NCBI RefSeq assembly: GCF_900142675.1
Contig: NZ_FRBS01000004.1
Coordinates: 164,380-228,379 of the forward strand
Reading direction: 5' to 3'
Length of the DNA: 64,000 bases
Source: Shouchella rhizosphaerae
GTDB lineage: Bacteria; Bacillota; Bacilli; Bacillales; Bacillaceae_D
Part shown: piece by piece, positions 45,403 through 54,076 of the stretch
Position numbering within the stretch: position 1 is the first letter of the stretch
Layout of the letters: every line of letters begins with the position of its first letter
Position numbers and translations under genes: made by a program
Notes under the pieces: model-generated
The model's input: only the letters and a program-made list of their open reading frames with translations
Databases searched by the model: none
Told to the model about the DNA's origin: nothing

Positions 45403-45546
45403 GGTATCCCCTTTTCGTATGTGCCATTGATTATAGTCAGTGTTTGTTGTTTATTTTTCATTATACATGGCATCATTGCACATACCAATGATAACGGCCG
45501 CCTTCCCTTTTCGTCAGCCAACGCCAGCGGAGATTGAACGTGCTGC

Positions 45547-46713
45547 TTAAAAAGTAGGGCCAATCCGCCAAATGCCAAAATCATGCTGTTTTAAGATTTC
45601 CGCTTTCGTTCGTTTGCCTGACGCAACTGCAGCGACTTCTGCTAATAGGCGTTCGCCTGTTGATTCGATGCTTTCTTTTCCCTCAATAATCGTACCTGCA
45701 TTAAAATCGATGTTTTCGTTCATTTTTTCAAACATCGCCGTGTTGGTTGCGATTTTAATGACTGGGGCAATTGGCGAGCCCGTGGGCGTGCCTCTTCCAC
45801 TTGTAAACAAGACAAGTTGCGCGCCCCCTGCCGTCATCCCTGTAAGCTGCTCAATATCGTGACCTGGCGTATCCATCCAGACGAGGCCTTTTTTCGTTGG
45901 TCGTTTTGCATAATCAACAATTTCATGCAATGTTCGTGTTCCCGCTTTTGCTGCTGCACCTAAAGACTTTTCTTCTAATGTCGTCAGCCCCCCTTGTTTA
46001 TTGCCTGGACTCGGGTTACCAGTACGAATGTCAACACCCATTTGATAAGCGCGGTTCTCCATTGCTTCAATCACTTCATAAACACGCTTGGCGACGTGGT
46101 CATTGGCTGCCCTGCCGGCGAGTAAATGTTCAGCACCGATTAACTCAGTCGTTTCAGCCAAAATCGATGTGCCTCCATAATCAGCAATGGCATCGCTGAC
46201 ATAACCGACAGCTGGGTTGGCCGACAATCCAGAACAGGCATCGGAGCCGCCACATTCCGTGCCGACAATAAGATCAGAAAACGCAATCGGTTCCCGTTCT
46301 AGCATGGATGCGTCTTGCACCATTTTGGTCGCAATCCGCGCTGCTTCACAAGTCGCTTGCAACGTCCCGCCATAGTCTTGGATCGAGACTAGTTCAACAG
46401 GCTTGTTGCTCTTCTTAGCAATTTCTTCAGCGACACTTTTGCCTTGGTGTGTTTCACACCCGAGCCCCATTACAACCACTCCGTAAACATTTGCGTTTAA
46501 TCCCATTCCGACGTACGTCCGAAACGTTTGCTCATAGTCGCTTCCCACTTGTGCACACCCGTGCTGGTGAATGACAGAAACAGTGCCATCGACCAGTTTG
46601 GTTACGTTTTGCGCAGCCTGGGTGGCACAGACAATCGTTGGCAAAATGAGCACATGGTTGCGGATGCCGACTTGACCATCTTGACGGCGAAAACCTGTTA
46701 TTTTTAAACTCAT
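45547..46713 (-). CDS. UxaA-family hydrolyase, large (catalytic) subunit
   Basis: The 388-residue protein corresponds to the C-terminal domain of altronate/galactarate dehydratases as a separate chain. Conserved Cys loops are HQHGCAQVGSDYE, VVMGLGCETHQGKS and VGTECGGSDACSGLSANPAVG; later come GNPSPGNKQGGLTTLEEKSLG and LFTSGRGTPTGSP. It lacks the SAF domain, which is encoded by the overlapping upstream gene (ATGA). Two-chain forms include sulfolactate sulfo-lyase SuyAB and several aldonate dehydratases; the substrate is not readable. It is the last gene of the TRAP operon. Confidence 0.87.
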   Translation of the reverse strand: MSLKITGFRRQDGQVGIRNHVLILPTIVCATQAAQNVTKLVDGTVSVIHQHGCAQVGSDYEQTFRTYVGMGLNANVYGVVVMGLGCETHQGKSVAEEIAKKSNKPVELVSIQDYGGTLQATCEAARIATKMVQDASMLEREPIAFSDLIVGTECGGSDACSGLSANPAVGYVSDAIADYGGTSILAETTELIGAEHLLAGRAANDHVAKRVYEVIEAMENRAYQMGVDIRTGNPSPGNKQGGLTTLEEKSLGAAAKAGTRTLHEIVDYAKRPTKKGLVWMDTPGHDIEQLTGMTAGGAQLVLFTSGRGTPTGSPIAPVIKIATNTAMFEKMNENIDFNAGTIIEGKESIESTGERLLAEVAAVASGKRTKAEILKQHDFGIWRIGPTF

Positions 46714-47000
46714 ACGCGTTGATCTCCCCTTCCCCTTTTGCCTTCCACATTATGGAGATGGACATGCTCTCCTGCTGCAATATCGGTTGAAGCAACACCG
46801 ATCACTTCTCCATATTTTGTAATGTCTGCTCCCTTTTTGATCGGGCAAAGGGCAAATTTATGGCCAAAGCCTATATGATTTTTTAAATGTAGTCGCTGTT
46901 CTCCGGCGAGCGTGACTACTTGCCCTTTTTCAAAATCCCGCAAGGCAGTGGCGACATTGTCCTTTTGCTGCATGACGACATGGGTCTTTGTTTCACTCAA
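46710..47000 (-). CDS. UxaA-family hydrolyase, small SAF-domain subunit
   Basis: The ~96-residue chain is a lone SAF domain: VMQQKDNVATALRDFEKGQVV, GHKFALCPIKKGADITKYGEVIGVAS and EHVHLHNVEG, the latter like the HTHN motif of altronate dehydratase. The start is uncertain: TTG 47000 behind GGATGAAGG is preferred, an in-frame TTG lies at 47060 and an ATG at 46973. The stop overlaps the large-subunit ATG, so the two chains are probably made in equal amounts and form one enzyme. Confidence 0.82.
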   Translation of the reverse strand: MSETKTHVVMQQKDNVATALRDFEKGQVVTLAGEQRLHLKNHIGFGHKFALCPIKKGADITKYGEVIGVASTDIAAGEHVHLHNVEGKRGRGDQRV

Positions 47001-47159
47001 ATTGCCTTCATCCTTTCCATTCAAATGGAACAGCAAACCAATGTTTTGGTAGCATTCCAATGTGTGGTCATCACTTCCTTGATCAACCTACATACACAGC
47101 CGCAAATGGAGCGACGGCCATTTTCATTGGCAACTGCTCCGACACAGGTCTTTGCGATC

Positions 47160-48443
47160 TTAAGACAAGACAGACGGCAACCATAACGACAAAGCCGGGA
47201 TGAAAATAATGATTAGCGTTAAGCCAATCAGCAGCAGCCAAAATGGTATGACCTCTTTAATGAACGTTTCAATTTTCACCTTTGTGATCGAGGCGGTTGT
47301 GAACATAATCGTGCCGATCGGTGGTGTAATTGTGCCAATGCTCAAACAAAGAATAAAAAAGATTCCAAAATGAACAGGGTCAATTCCGTATGTCTCTAGC
47401 ATGGGCATAAAGATTGGCGTTAAAATAATGAGCATGACGTTTCCTTCAATAAACATCCCGACAATGAGCAGAAACACCAACAATAACACTAAAAATACAA
47501 GTGGCTGTTCGACTGAAGTAGTCATTGCAGAAGCAAGCTGTTGCGGGACTTGCTCAAGCGTCAACATCCAGCCGAATGCGGTGCCTGCTGCAATAATAAT
47601 CATGACAGTGGCAATAATTTGCACGGATTCTTTCGCAGCGGAGACTAAATCCTTGAACGTCATTTCCCTGTATATAAACAAGCCAATAACAAGTGCATAC
47701 AAGACTGCAACGGCTCCAGCTTCTGTCGGGCCAAACATCCCTAAACGGATGCCACCGATAATAAGAATTGGCAGCAAAAGAGCAAGCAAAGCGTCTTTTG
47801 AAGCAATCGCTACTTGTTTGAAAGAAGGGAAAGGGTTCTTTTCTTGCTCAAAGCCACGCTTTTTAGCGGCAAAGTGGACATAAACGAGTAAAATCGCCGC
47901 CAACAAAAAACCTGGGATAATACCGGCAATAAATAAATCACCGATAGAGACATTGCCCACATAGCCATATAAGATCAAAGCAATTCCTGGAGGCAAAATC
48001 GGCGTGATGAGCGAGCTTGTCGCTGTTAATGCTGCTGAAAAACCAGGCGCGTACCCTTTTTTGACCATTTCTGGGACGACAATTTTTGATTGCATTGCGG
48101 CGTCCGCTACATTCGAACCCGATAAGCCACCCATTAGCACACTAAGCAACACATTCACTTTCGCCAATCCGCCAGTCAAGTGTCCGGTTACAAGTTTGGC
48201 AAATACAAGCATTCGTTGTGTAATTCCGGTATAGTTCATCAAAACGCCAGCAGTGATAAAAAAGACAATCCCAAGCAACGGAAAGGATTCAACTCCGCTT
48301 ACTACCCGTTGCGTCAATGTCTCATTCATAAAGCTTGGATTGGCAATAAAGTAAATAGCCACACCTGCAAGCATCGCGTAAGCTACAGGAACATTCAGGA
48401 CAATTAGGAGCACAATCACACTAACGATCAAAAGAAGCATCAT
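47160..48443 (-). CDS. dctM: TRAP transporter large permease subunit
   Basis: The 427-residue protein has about twelve hydrophobic segments with the DctM pattern: VLMNYTGITQRMLVFAKLVTGHLTGGLAKVNVLLSVLMGGLSGSNVADAAMQSKIVVPEM and TATSSLITPILPPGIALILYG. It moves a carboxylate with a sodium gradient, using a soluble binding protein. It starts inside the end of dctQ (23-base overlap) behind AGAGG and is followed at about 160 bases by the SAF-subunit gene. Confidence 0.94.
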   Translation of the reverse strand: MMLLLIVSVIVLLIVLNVPVAYAMLAGVAIYFIANPSFMNETLTQRVVSGVESFPLLGIVFFITAGVLMNYTGITQRMLVFAKLVTGHLTGGLAKVNVLLSVLMGGLSGSNVADAAMQSKIVVPEMVKKGYAPGFSAALTATSSLITPILPPGIALILYGYVGNVSIGDLFIAGIIPGFLLAAILLVYVHFAAKKRGFEQEKNPFPSFKQVAIASKDALLALLLPILIIGGIRLGMFGPTEAGAVAVLYALVIGLFIYREMTFKDLVSAAKESVQIIATVMIIIAAGTAFGWMLTLEQVPQQLASAMTTSVEQPLVFLVLLLVFLLIVGMFIEGNVMLIILTPIFMPMLETYGIDPVHFGIFFILCLSIGTITPPIGTIMFTTASITKVKIETFIKEVIPFWLLLIGLTLIIIFIPALSLWLPSVLS

Positions 48444-48936
48444 CGCTATTCCTCTCTTCCTGGTAAATAAATGAGCGGTCCTTGCGCAAAAGTACGCTGA
48501 CTAAATGATAGAGCGCAAGGATGCCGCCGACAGGAAGCGCCATATAAATGAGGCGAAAAGGAACGCCAAGCACAGGTGTTACCTTCCAATGAGTATCAAT
48601 GGCTAGCTTTGCGCCCCAATAAACAAAAACAACGCCTGTCACAGCTAGTAACACAAATAGGCGAAAACGTTGCACCCACATGAACGCCCCTTTAGGCAGT
48701 TTGCGGACAAAATAATCAATTCCAACATGTTCATTTCGCTTCATGACAGCACTAATGCCGACAAACGTTAACCAAACAAACAGCGCTAAACTTATTTCTT
48801 CGCTCCACGTAATCGGCTGGGACAGCACAAATCGGAAAAACACATTGGCACCAATCAACATGACAATCAGGCTCAAAGCAATCGCACCAATCCAATCATC
48901 AACGGACTCAAGCCAATTATTCGCTTTCTTCTTCAT
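48421..48936 (-). CDS. dctQ: TRAP transporter small permease subunit
   Basis: The 171-residue protein starts at ATG 48936, overlapping the dctP stop as ATGA. Four hydrophobic helices are visible (WIGAIALSLIVMLIGANVFFRFVL; ISLALFVWLTFVGISAVM; FVLLAVTGVVFVYWGAKLAI; LIYMALPVGGILALYHLVSVL) with the DctQ motif VFFRFVLSQPITWSEEISLALFVW. It docks the binding protein to DctM. Confidence 0.92.
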   Translation of the reverse strand: MKKKANNWLESVDDWIGAIALSLIVMLIGANVFFRFVLSQPITWSEEISLALFVWLTFVGISAVMKRNEHVGIDYFVRKLPKGAFMWVQRFRLFVLLAVTGVVFVYWGAKLAIDTHWKVTPVLGVPFRLIYMALPVGGILALYHLVSVLLRKDRSFIYQEERNSDDASFDR

Positions 48937-49966
48937 TCCTCTCCCTCTTTCGGCCTCTGTGCCATTAAATCGCGCACGTTTTCGTAAAGCCCTGGTGACC
49001 ATGATGGCATCTTTTCGTAAAAAGGAGCGACTTTTTCTCGGAACAGAGCTTGATCGACGTCATTGACCATCATCCCTTCGTCGACAAAAAATTGCAGCGC
49101 CTCCTGTTCCTTTTGTTTGGTAATGTCATAAGTATACTCAGCCGCTTCCTCACTCGTTTCAGCAAGGATCTTGGCAAGGTCATCAGGCAAATCTTCCATC
49201 ATTTTCGCACCTGCCACCCACACACTCATTACTTTAATGTGGCCTGTTAGTGTTAAATGTGACGTCACCTCATTCGTACGAGTGCCCTGAAGCACAGGTA
49301 GAGGATTTTCAGCGCCATCAATGACCCCTTGCTGCAATGATGCATATAAATCACCAAGTGGAAGAGGCGTTGGCGAAGCTCCTAACTCTTGGAAAGCACG
49401 GATATACAAGTTGTTATTTGGGACACGAATTTTCATTCCTCGCAAATCATCCGGCGTGTTGACTTCTTTTTTGGTCATCAAGTGCCGCTCTCCGTAAATT
49501 GTCCTCTTCCCTAATAGAGAAAGTCCGAGCTCGTTCATCTCCTCTTCAAGCCCTGCATACCAATCGGTCGTCGTCAAATAAAGCAAGTCTTCAAAGCTCT
49601 CTGCTAAATATGGCGCCCCTAAAATGCCAAAGTCAGGTACGTAATCCATTAAAAAATCATACGCAGTGAAGACGATGACGTTGTTGCCGCGCATCGCCAA
49701 CTCAATCATGTCGCTTTCACTGCCAAGCTGAGAGCTAGGGTATACGTGAAGTTGCAAGCGGCCGTTGCTCGCTTCTGCTGCTAGCTCTTGCCATTTCCTT
49801 GCCTGTTGATCAATTGGTTCCCCAGGCTGATTCCCATAAGCAATATTAATTGTATACACATCGTCTAACGCCGTCTTCGATGCCAGGTCGGATACCCACA
49901 GCCAACTAACAGCAAGCACCACATTGCACATACGACTGTATTGAACGTCGCCCCCTTCATTGGCAT
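48933..49966 (-). CDS. dctP: TRAP transporter substrate-binding protein, signal peptide frameshifted
   Basis: The mature part is a clear DctP protein (YTINIAYGNQPGEPIDQQARKWQELAAEASNGRL, SQLGSESDMIELAMRG, LGKRTIYGERHLMTKKEVNTPDDLRGMKIRVPNN, LPLGDLYASLQQGVIDGAENP). The start of that frame (ATG 49970, MDANEGGDVQYSRM) does not look like a signal peptide. In the neighbouring frame ATG 49966/49960 behind GGGGG encodes a perfect lipoprotein signal (MKGATFNTVVCAMWCLLLVGC) but that frame stops about 14 codons later. Adding one A in CGAAGACGG (around 49876) joins the two frames as ...WHRKTALDDVYT. As read, the gene carries a one-base deletion or the base is a sequencing error. Confidence 0.8.
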
Positions 49967-50016
49967 CCATCCCCCTTTTGCTGTAATCGCCTTTCTCACG
50001 ATCCAGTGTGACCAAC

Positions 50017-50030
50017 AGAAAGCGCTTTCA
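50017..50030. promoter_or_regulatory. cre box between the TRAP operon and the divergent araC gene
   Basis: AGAAAGCGCTTTCA contains a perfect 12-base palindrome GAAAGCGCTTTC and fits the cre consensus at 13 of 14 positions on either strand. It lies just downstream of the predicted TRAP operon promoter. Confidence 0.68.
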
Positions 50031-50045
50031 AACATGGTCCTCTGT

Positions 50046-50074
50046 ATGCTACCATGATTACCAAACACGATAAA
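50046..50074 (-). promoter_or_regulatory. candidate promoter of the TRAP operon
   Basis: TTTATC (50074-50069), 17-base spacer, TAGCAT (50051-50046) on the minus strand, about 80 bases upstream of dctP. The match is moderate. Confidence 0.4.
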
Positions 50075-50128
50075 TTGCGATTGTGGGTGTAAAAGTTGCT
50101 TTTTTTAGTCTAAACCAGGAGGTGCTAT

Positions 50129-50980
50129 ATGGGGCCGATTCGCAAATGCTTTAACCAATCTCACATTGTGCCTTTCCAGCTTGTCCATAACAAAACCAAA
50201 TCTTGTGACGACGAATTGCCACACCATTTGCATGAATGGCATGAAATTATTGTGGTCCATCAAGGTACGTGCACGTTTTTTATTGATGATTGTTTTTTTG
50301 AGCTTGCTTCAGGCGATATTGTGATTGTCCCCGGCAATAGCATTCATTGTTCGCTTCTTGACAAAGGCAAAACCGTAACAACGTCCGCATTATACTTTTG
50401 TCCAAGCTTGCTTGCATCGATGATCGGCTCCGAGTCTGACTCACTCCATTCTCTTTTTACAACGGCTAAAACAACAAAACAGTACCGCTATTATATGGAA
50501 CGAGAGAAACGGGCGTTTTTAGCTGGCCTCTTTGACGAAATAGCCAAAGAAACAGCTATTGCTGATTTGTATTCAGGCGAAACAGTGGCGTTGCTTATCC
50601 GCTACGCAATCGTGTTTGTCTCGCGAAACTGCGGCACTGCCCAAGAAAAACTGTCTCCGCTCGTACCTGCATGGATAAAAGAGAGCTTAGCTTATATTGA
50701 CGCCCATTTGCACGAAGAACTCGATTTAAAAATGTTAGCCGCCCATGCTTGTGTCCATCCCTCTTATTTCAGCAAAAAATTCAAAGCCTCTATTGGCCTG
50801 ACTTATATCGAGTTTTTAAAGTCAAAACGCCTTGTTAAAGCAAAAGATTTGCTAAAAACGACTGACCTTAGCATCCAAGCCATTGCCGAAGCCTGCGGCT
50901 ATCACAGTATGCCCCATTTTTATCGGACTTTCCGCGCTGCAACTGGAACAACGCCAGCCGCATACCGAAAAAACAGCTAG
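50129..50980 (+). CDS. AraC-family transcriptional regulator of the TRAP/hydrolyase operon
   Basis: The 283-residue protein starts behind AGGAGGTG. The N-terminal cupin domain (LPHHLHEWHEIIVVHQGTCTFFIDD, SGDIVIVPGNSIHCS) probably binds the sugar acid; the C-terminal AraC domain (~180-280) has both helix-turn-helix units (DLKMLAAHACVHPSYFSKKFKASIG; SIQAIAEACGYHSMPHFYRTFRAATGTTPAAYR). It is divergent from the TRAP operon and shares its control region. Confidence 0.88.
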   Translation: MGPIRKCFNQSHIVPFQLVHNKTKSCDDELPHHLHEWHEIIVVHQGTCTFFIDDCFFELASGDIVIVPGNSIHCSLLDKGKTVTTSALYFCPSLLASMIGSESDSLHSLFTTAKTTKQYRYYMEREKRAFLAGLFDEIAKETAIADLYSGETVALLIRYAIVFVSRNCGTAQEKLSPLVPAWIKESLAYIDAHLHEELDLKMLAAHACVHPSYFSKKFKASIGLTYIEFLKSKRLVKAKDLLKTTDLSIQAIAEACGYHSMPHFYRTFRAATGTTPAAYRKNS

Positions 50981-51077
50981 GCATTCACAATAAGAGCAAG
51001 AGCCCCATCATTGATAGCACGGATAAAAAGAAGCAACTAGTCTACGAAAGAAGTCGATGATTGATTTCTGATTTTTA

Positions 51078-51086
51078 TGCTAAAAT
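51078..51086 (+). promoter_or_regulatory. extended -10 promoter of the FAH-family gene
   Basis: TGCTAAAAT, an extended -10 element with TTGATT further upstream (51061) at too short a spacing for a normal -35; it lies 55 bases before the TTG start. Confidence 0.4.
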
Positions 51087-51140
51087 AGAACAATCATCTT
51101 TAAAAGCAGCAGTTAACAAACCAAAAAAGGAGCGGTTCCC

Positions 51141-52019
51141 TTGAAATTATGCACGTTGGAACACAACCACTTAGGCGTCGAACGAAATGGGCAAATTGCG
51201 AATATTTATGAGGCTTTGCAAGCTCGCCCTGCTGAGGAAGTCCCAGCAACAATGGACGAATTGATCAATCAGCCGGAATCGCTGCCAGCTTTAGAAGCTT
51301 ACATGCAAACATTAGAACAAACAGGGCCTTACATGCATGCCATTGAGTCCTGTACGTTTGGCCCTGCCATTCCGAACCCAGAGAAAATCATTTGCATCGG
51401 TCTTAACTATAGGCGCCATGCAGATGAAACAGGTTCCCCTTATCCAGAAACGCCGATTCTCTTTAGCAAATTTAATAACACCCTTACTGGTCATGGCAGC
51501 AACATTGTCGTTCCTCCTGTAACGCAAGCATTGGATTACGAAGTAGAGCTCGCTATTGTTATTGGCAAAACGGCGAAACAAGTCACTGAGGACGAGGCGC
51601 TTAATTATGTGTTAGGCTACTGCACGGCTAACGACTTGTCCGCCCGTGATCTGCAAATGAAAACAGCGCAATGGCTTTTAGGCAAAACATGCGATGGATT
51701 TTGCCCAATCGGTCCGTTTCTTGTCACAAAAGAAGACATTGCTGATCCGCAAAACTTAGCGCTTGAGACAAGAGTCAACGGCGAAATCAAACAGCAATCG
51801 AATACAGCCGATATGATCTTCACATGTGCCGAGATTATCAGTTATGTTTCCCGCCACTTTACGCTAAAGCCAGGGGATATTCTCCTTACTGGCACGCCTG
51901 AAGGAGTCATTCTCGGCCTACCTGAAGCAGAGCGGCGTTATTTGCAACCTGGAGACACCGTTTCCGTTCATATTGAACAATTAGGGACATTAACAAACAA
52001 GCTCGTGAACGCTGAATAA
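51141..52019 (+). CDS. fumarylacetoacetate hydrolase (FAH) family protein
   Basis: The 292-residue protein starts at TTG 51141 behind AAGGAG. The FAH core is clear: KIICIGLNYRRHADETG, PILFSKFNNTLTGHGSNIVVP, DYEVELAIVIGK with the metal-binding Glu pair, GYCTANDLSARDLQ, and GDILLTGTPEGV. Such enzymes hydrolyse, decarboxylate or dehydrate keto acids with Mg. Close to the TRAP/UxaA-like operon it may handle the keto-acid product of that pathway; the reaction is not readable. Confidence 0.88.
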   Translation: MKLCTLEHNHLGVERNGQIANIYEALQARPAEEVPATMDELINQPESLPALEAYMQTLEQTGPYMHAIESCTFGPAIPNPEKIICIGLNYRRHADETGSPYPETPILFSKFNNTLTGHGSNIVVPPVTQALDYEVELAIVIGKTAKQVTEDEALNYVLGYCTANDLSARDLQMKTAQWLLGKTCDGFCPIGPFLVTKEDIADPQNLALETRVNGEIKQQSNTADMIFTCAEIISYVSRHFTLKPGDILLTGTPEGVILGLPEAERRYLQPGDTVSVHIEQLGTLTNKLVNAE

Positions 52020-52056
52020 GAGCAAATCGTTCGTTATTAGAGAAAGGATGAATCGA

Positions 52057-52761
52057 ATGAGGCAAATCATTGCCCTTGGAGGAGGAGGGTTCTCGATGGA
52101 ACCTGGCAACCCTTTATTAGACCGCTACATACTGAATCAATCCGCCAAACCTAAGCCAACCATATGCTTTATTCCGACTGCTAGCGGTGATGCCGAACAT
52201 TATATCGCTAAATTTTACCACTTCTTCCGCAACGAACATTGCCAGCCTTCGGATTTGTCTTTATTTAGACCGCCGACTCGAGATTTAGAAAGCTATTTGC
52301 TTGAAAAAGACATCATCTATGTAGGCGGCGGAAACACGAAAAATTTGCTCGTTTTATGGAGGGAATGGGGCTTAGATGCGATAATGAAAAAAGCGTGGGA
52401 ACAAGGAACCGTACTAGCAGGCATTAGCGCCGGTTCGATTTGTTGGTTTGAAGAAGGCGTGACAGACTCTTACGGAAAGGGGCTCGAACCATTAACCAAT
52501 GGACTTGGGTTTTTAACGGGAAGCAACTGTCCCCATTATGACGGCGAAACAGACAGAAGGCCGCGCTACCAGCAATTCGTAGCGGCTGGCAACATCAAAC
52601 CTGGAATAGCCGCCGATGACGGAGTCGCCCTTCATTATAAAGAAAAAGACGTGTGGAAAATCGTCAGCTCAAGGCCGCAAGCGAAAGCCTACCAAGTCGA
52701 TTATGATGGCAAACAGGTGAAGGAAATCGAGTTAGAGACAACATTTTTAGGGGCTGATTGA
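52057..52761 (+). CDS. S51-family peptidase (peptidase E-like)
   Basis: The 234-residue protein is taken to start at ATG 52057 (MRQIIALGGGGFSME), 8 bases after AAAGG; an ATG at 52048 lies too close. The S51 features are IALGGGG, DIIYVGGGNTKNLL, the nucleophile Ser in LAGISAGSICWF, and NCPHYDGE with the catalytic His region. It resembles B. subtilis YgaJ. S51 enzymes include Asp-dipeptidases and cyanophycinases; the substrate here is unknown. Confidence 0.88.
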   Translation: MRQIIALGGGGFSMEPGNPLLDRYILNQSAKPKPTICFIPTASGDAEHYIAKFYHFFRNEHCQPSDLSLFRPPTRDLESYLLEKDIIYVGGGNTKNLLVLWREWGLDAIMKKAWEQGTVLAGISAGSICWFEEGVTDSYGKGLEPLTNGLGFLTGSNCPHYDGETDRRPRYQQFVAAGNIKPGIAADDGVALHYKEKDVWKIVSSRPQAKAYQVDYDGKQVKEIELETTFLGAD

Positions 52762-52900
52762 AAAGGAGCATGACTTAAGTAGCGATGTTTGCCTTTGGCG
52801 CTGCTTTCCGGCGCCTTTCCTGTCCATGCGCTGCTGAGGTCGAGGCAATCGGATACATGCAGCTGTTTTCAAAATCGGTCAACACAAAAGGAGAAACACA

Positions 52901-53722
52901 ATGAAATTAAAACAACGAGTCCTTGAAAAGGATGGGTGCCCAATTCATTATTGGGTGACTGCCAACCATCGCGGCCCTTGGTTGATTTTCATGCATGGCG
53001 CCGGTACGGACCATCGCATGTTTGCTGAACAACTTCATGTAATCGATGAAACGTACGGCCTGCTTTTGTGGGATGCACGAGGGCATGGGCTGTCCCGGCC
53101 AATTGGGACGGATTTTACGATCAAGCTGTTGATCGATGACATGTTGGCGATTATGACGAAAGAAGGCATTGAAAAAGCGACATTTATCGGCCAATCGATG
53201 GGCGGAAATGCAGCTCAAGAGTTGGTATTCCACCATCCAGACAAAGTCGAGAGCTTGGTTTTGATTGATTGTACGTGCAATACGCAAAAGATGACGTTCA
53301 TAGAGAAAGGATTAATCACCCTCACGCCGCTGCTCTTGTCACTGTATCCGTGGAAGATGTTAGTCAATCAAAGTGCACGCGCTAGCTCGATTAAACCCGA
53401 TGTGCAAGCCTATTTACGCGAGTGCTTTCATACGGTTGGCCGGAAGGATTTCCCGAAAATCTTTCAAGGCATGCAAGACTGCTTGCACGAAGAAGAAACA
53501 TACTATATCCAAAAACGATTTTTACTTGTCTGTGGCGTCAATGACCAAACAGGCAACATAAAAAAAACGGCACCACGCTGGGCGAAGCGAGAGCCAAATG
53601 GGGAGTTCTATTGGATTGACAATGCCAGCCATTGCGCCCATCAAGATAACCCTGAAGCGTTTAACAAGGTGTTTTTATCGTTTCTTGACAACGTTTATTC
53701 CTCGCATTCCGATAACAGATGA
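52901..53722 (+). CDS. alpha/beta hydrolase
   Basis: The 273-residue protein starts behind AAGGAG. Oxyanion loop IFMHGAGTDHRMF, nucleophile Ser in TFIGQSMGGNAAQEL, Asp in LVCGVNDQTG and catalytic His in NASHCAHQDNPEAFN are in the right order. It is a cytoplasmic esterase or lactonase type of unknown substrate. The 139 bases before it show no other gene. Confidence 0.85.
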   Translation: MKLKQRVLEKDGCPIHYWVTANHRGPWLIFMHGAGTDHRMFAEQLHVIDETYGLLLWDARGHGLSRPIGTDFTIKLLIDDMLAIMTKEGIEKATFIGQSMGGNAAQELVFHHPDKVESLVLIDCTCNTQKMTFIEKGLITLTPLLLSLYPWKMLVNQSARASSIKPDVQAYLRECFHTVGRKDFPKIFQGMQDCLHEEETYYIQKRFLLVCGVNDQTGNIKKTAPRWAKREPNGEFYWIDNASHCAHQDNPEAFNKVFLSFLDNVYSSHSDNR

Positions 53723-53752
53723 ATACTGCACGATTCTTGTGTTGGAGGTTTT

Positions 53753-53926
53753 ATGAAAAACATTCTTCTTGGTTTCTTAGCGGCACTAGGGGCGGCGCTC
53801 GGATCGGCAATCATCCAGACCTTTTTTGACAGCATGAACGGGTTTTATGTACTCGGCTCCGCTCTCGGGGCATTCTGCCTTATAGCCGTGGTTAGGCCTC
53901 TGTATCTGAAAGCTTATAGGGAATGA
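53753..53926 (+). CDS. 57-residue small membrane protein
   Basis: ATG 53753 follows GGAGGT by three bases. The product (MKNILLGFLAALGAALGSAI ... then FFDSMNGFYVLGSALGAFCLIAVV and a basic end) has two hydrophobic segments that could form a hairpin in the membrane. A strong terminator begins at its stop codon, supporting expression, probably from the hydrolase transcript 30 bases upstream. I do not recognise a family. Confidence 0.6.
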   Translation: MKNILLGFLAALGAALGSAIIQTFFDSMNGFYVLGSALGAFCLIAVVRPLYLKAYRE

Positions 53927-53957
53927 GCCACTGTTTTTAGAAGCAGTGGCTCATTCC
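53920..53957 (+). terminator. terminator behind the small membrane protein gene
   Basis: GGAATGAGCCACTG / CAGTGGCTCATTCC arms around a 10-base loop; the stem includes the stop codon. The following T-run is weak (TTATTCTCG). Confidence 0.75.
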
Positions 53958-54076
53958 TTATTCTCGTCCTTATCTTGATCCATGTACACTTTTCTAGGAT
54001 AGAGGCTTGTCCGTTGTACAATGATCTGCCAACTATCTATTCATTGTGATCTTCAACCAAGCCAAAATCAATACAT

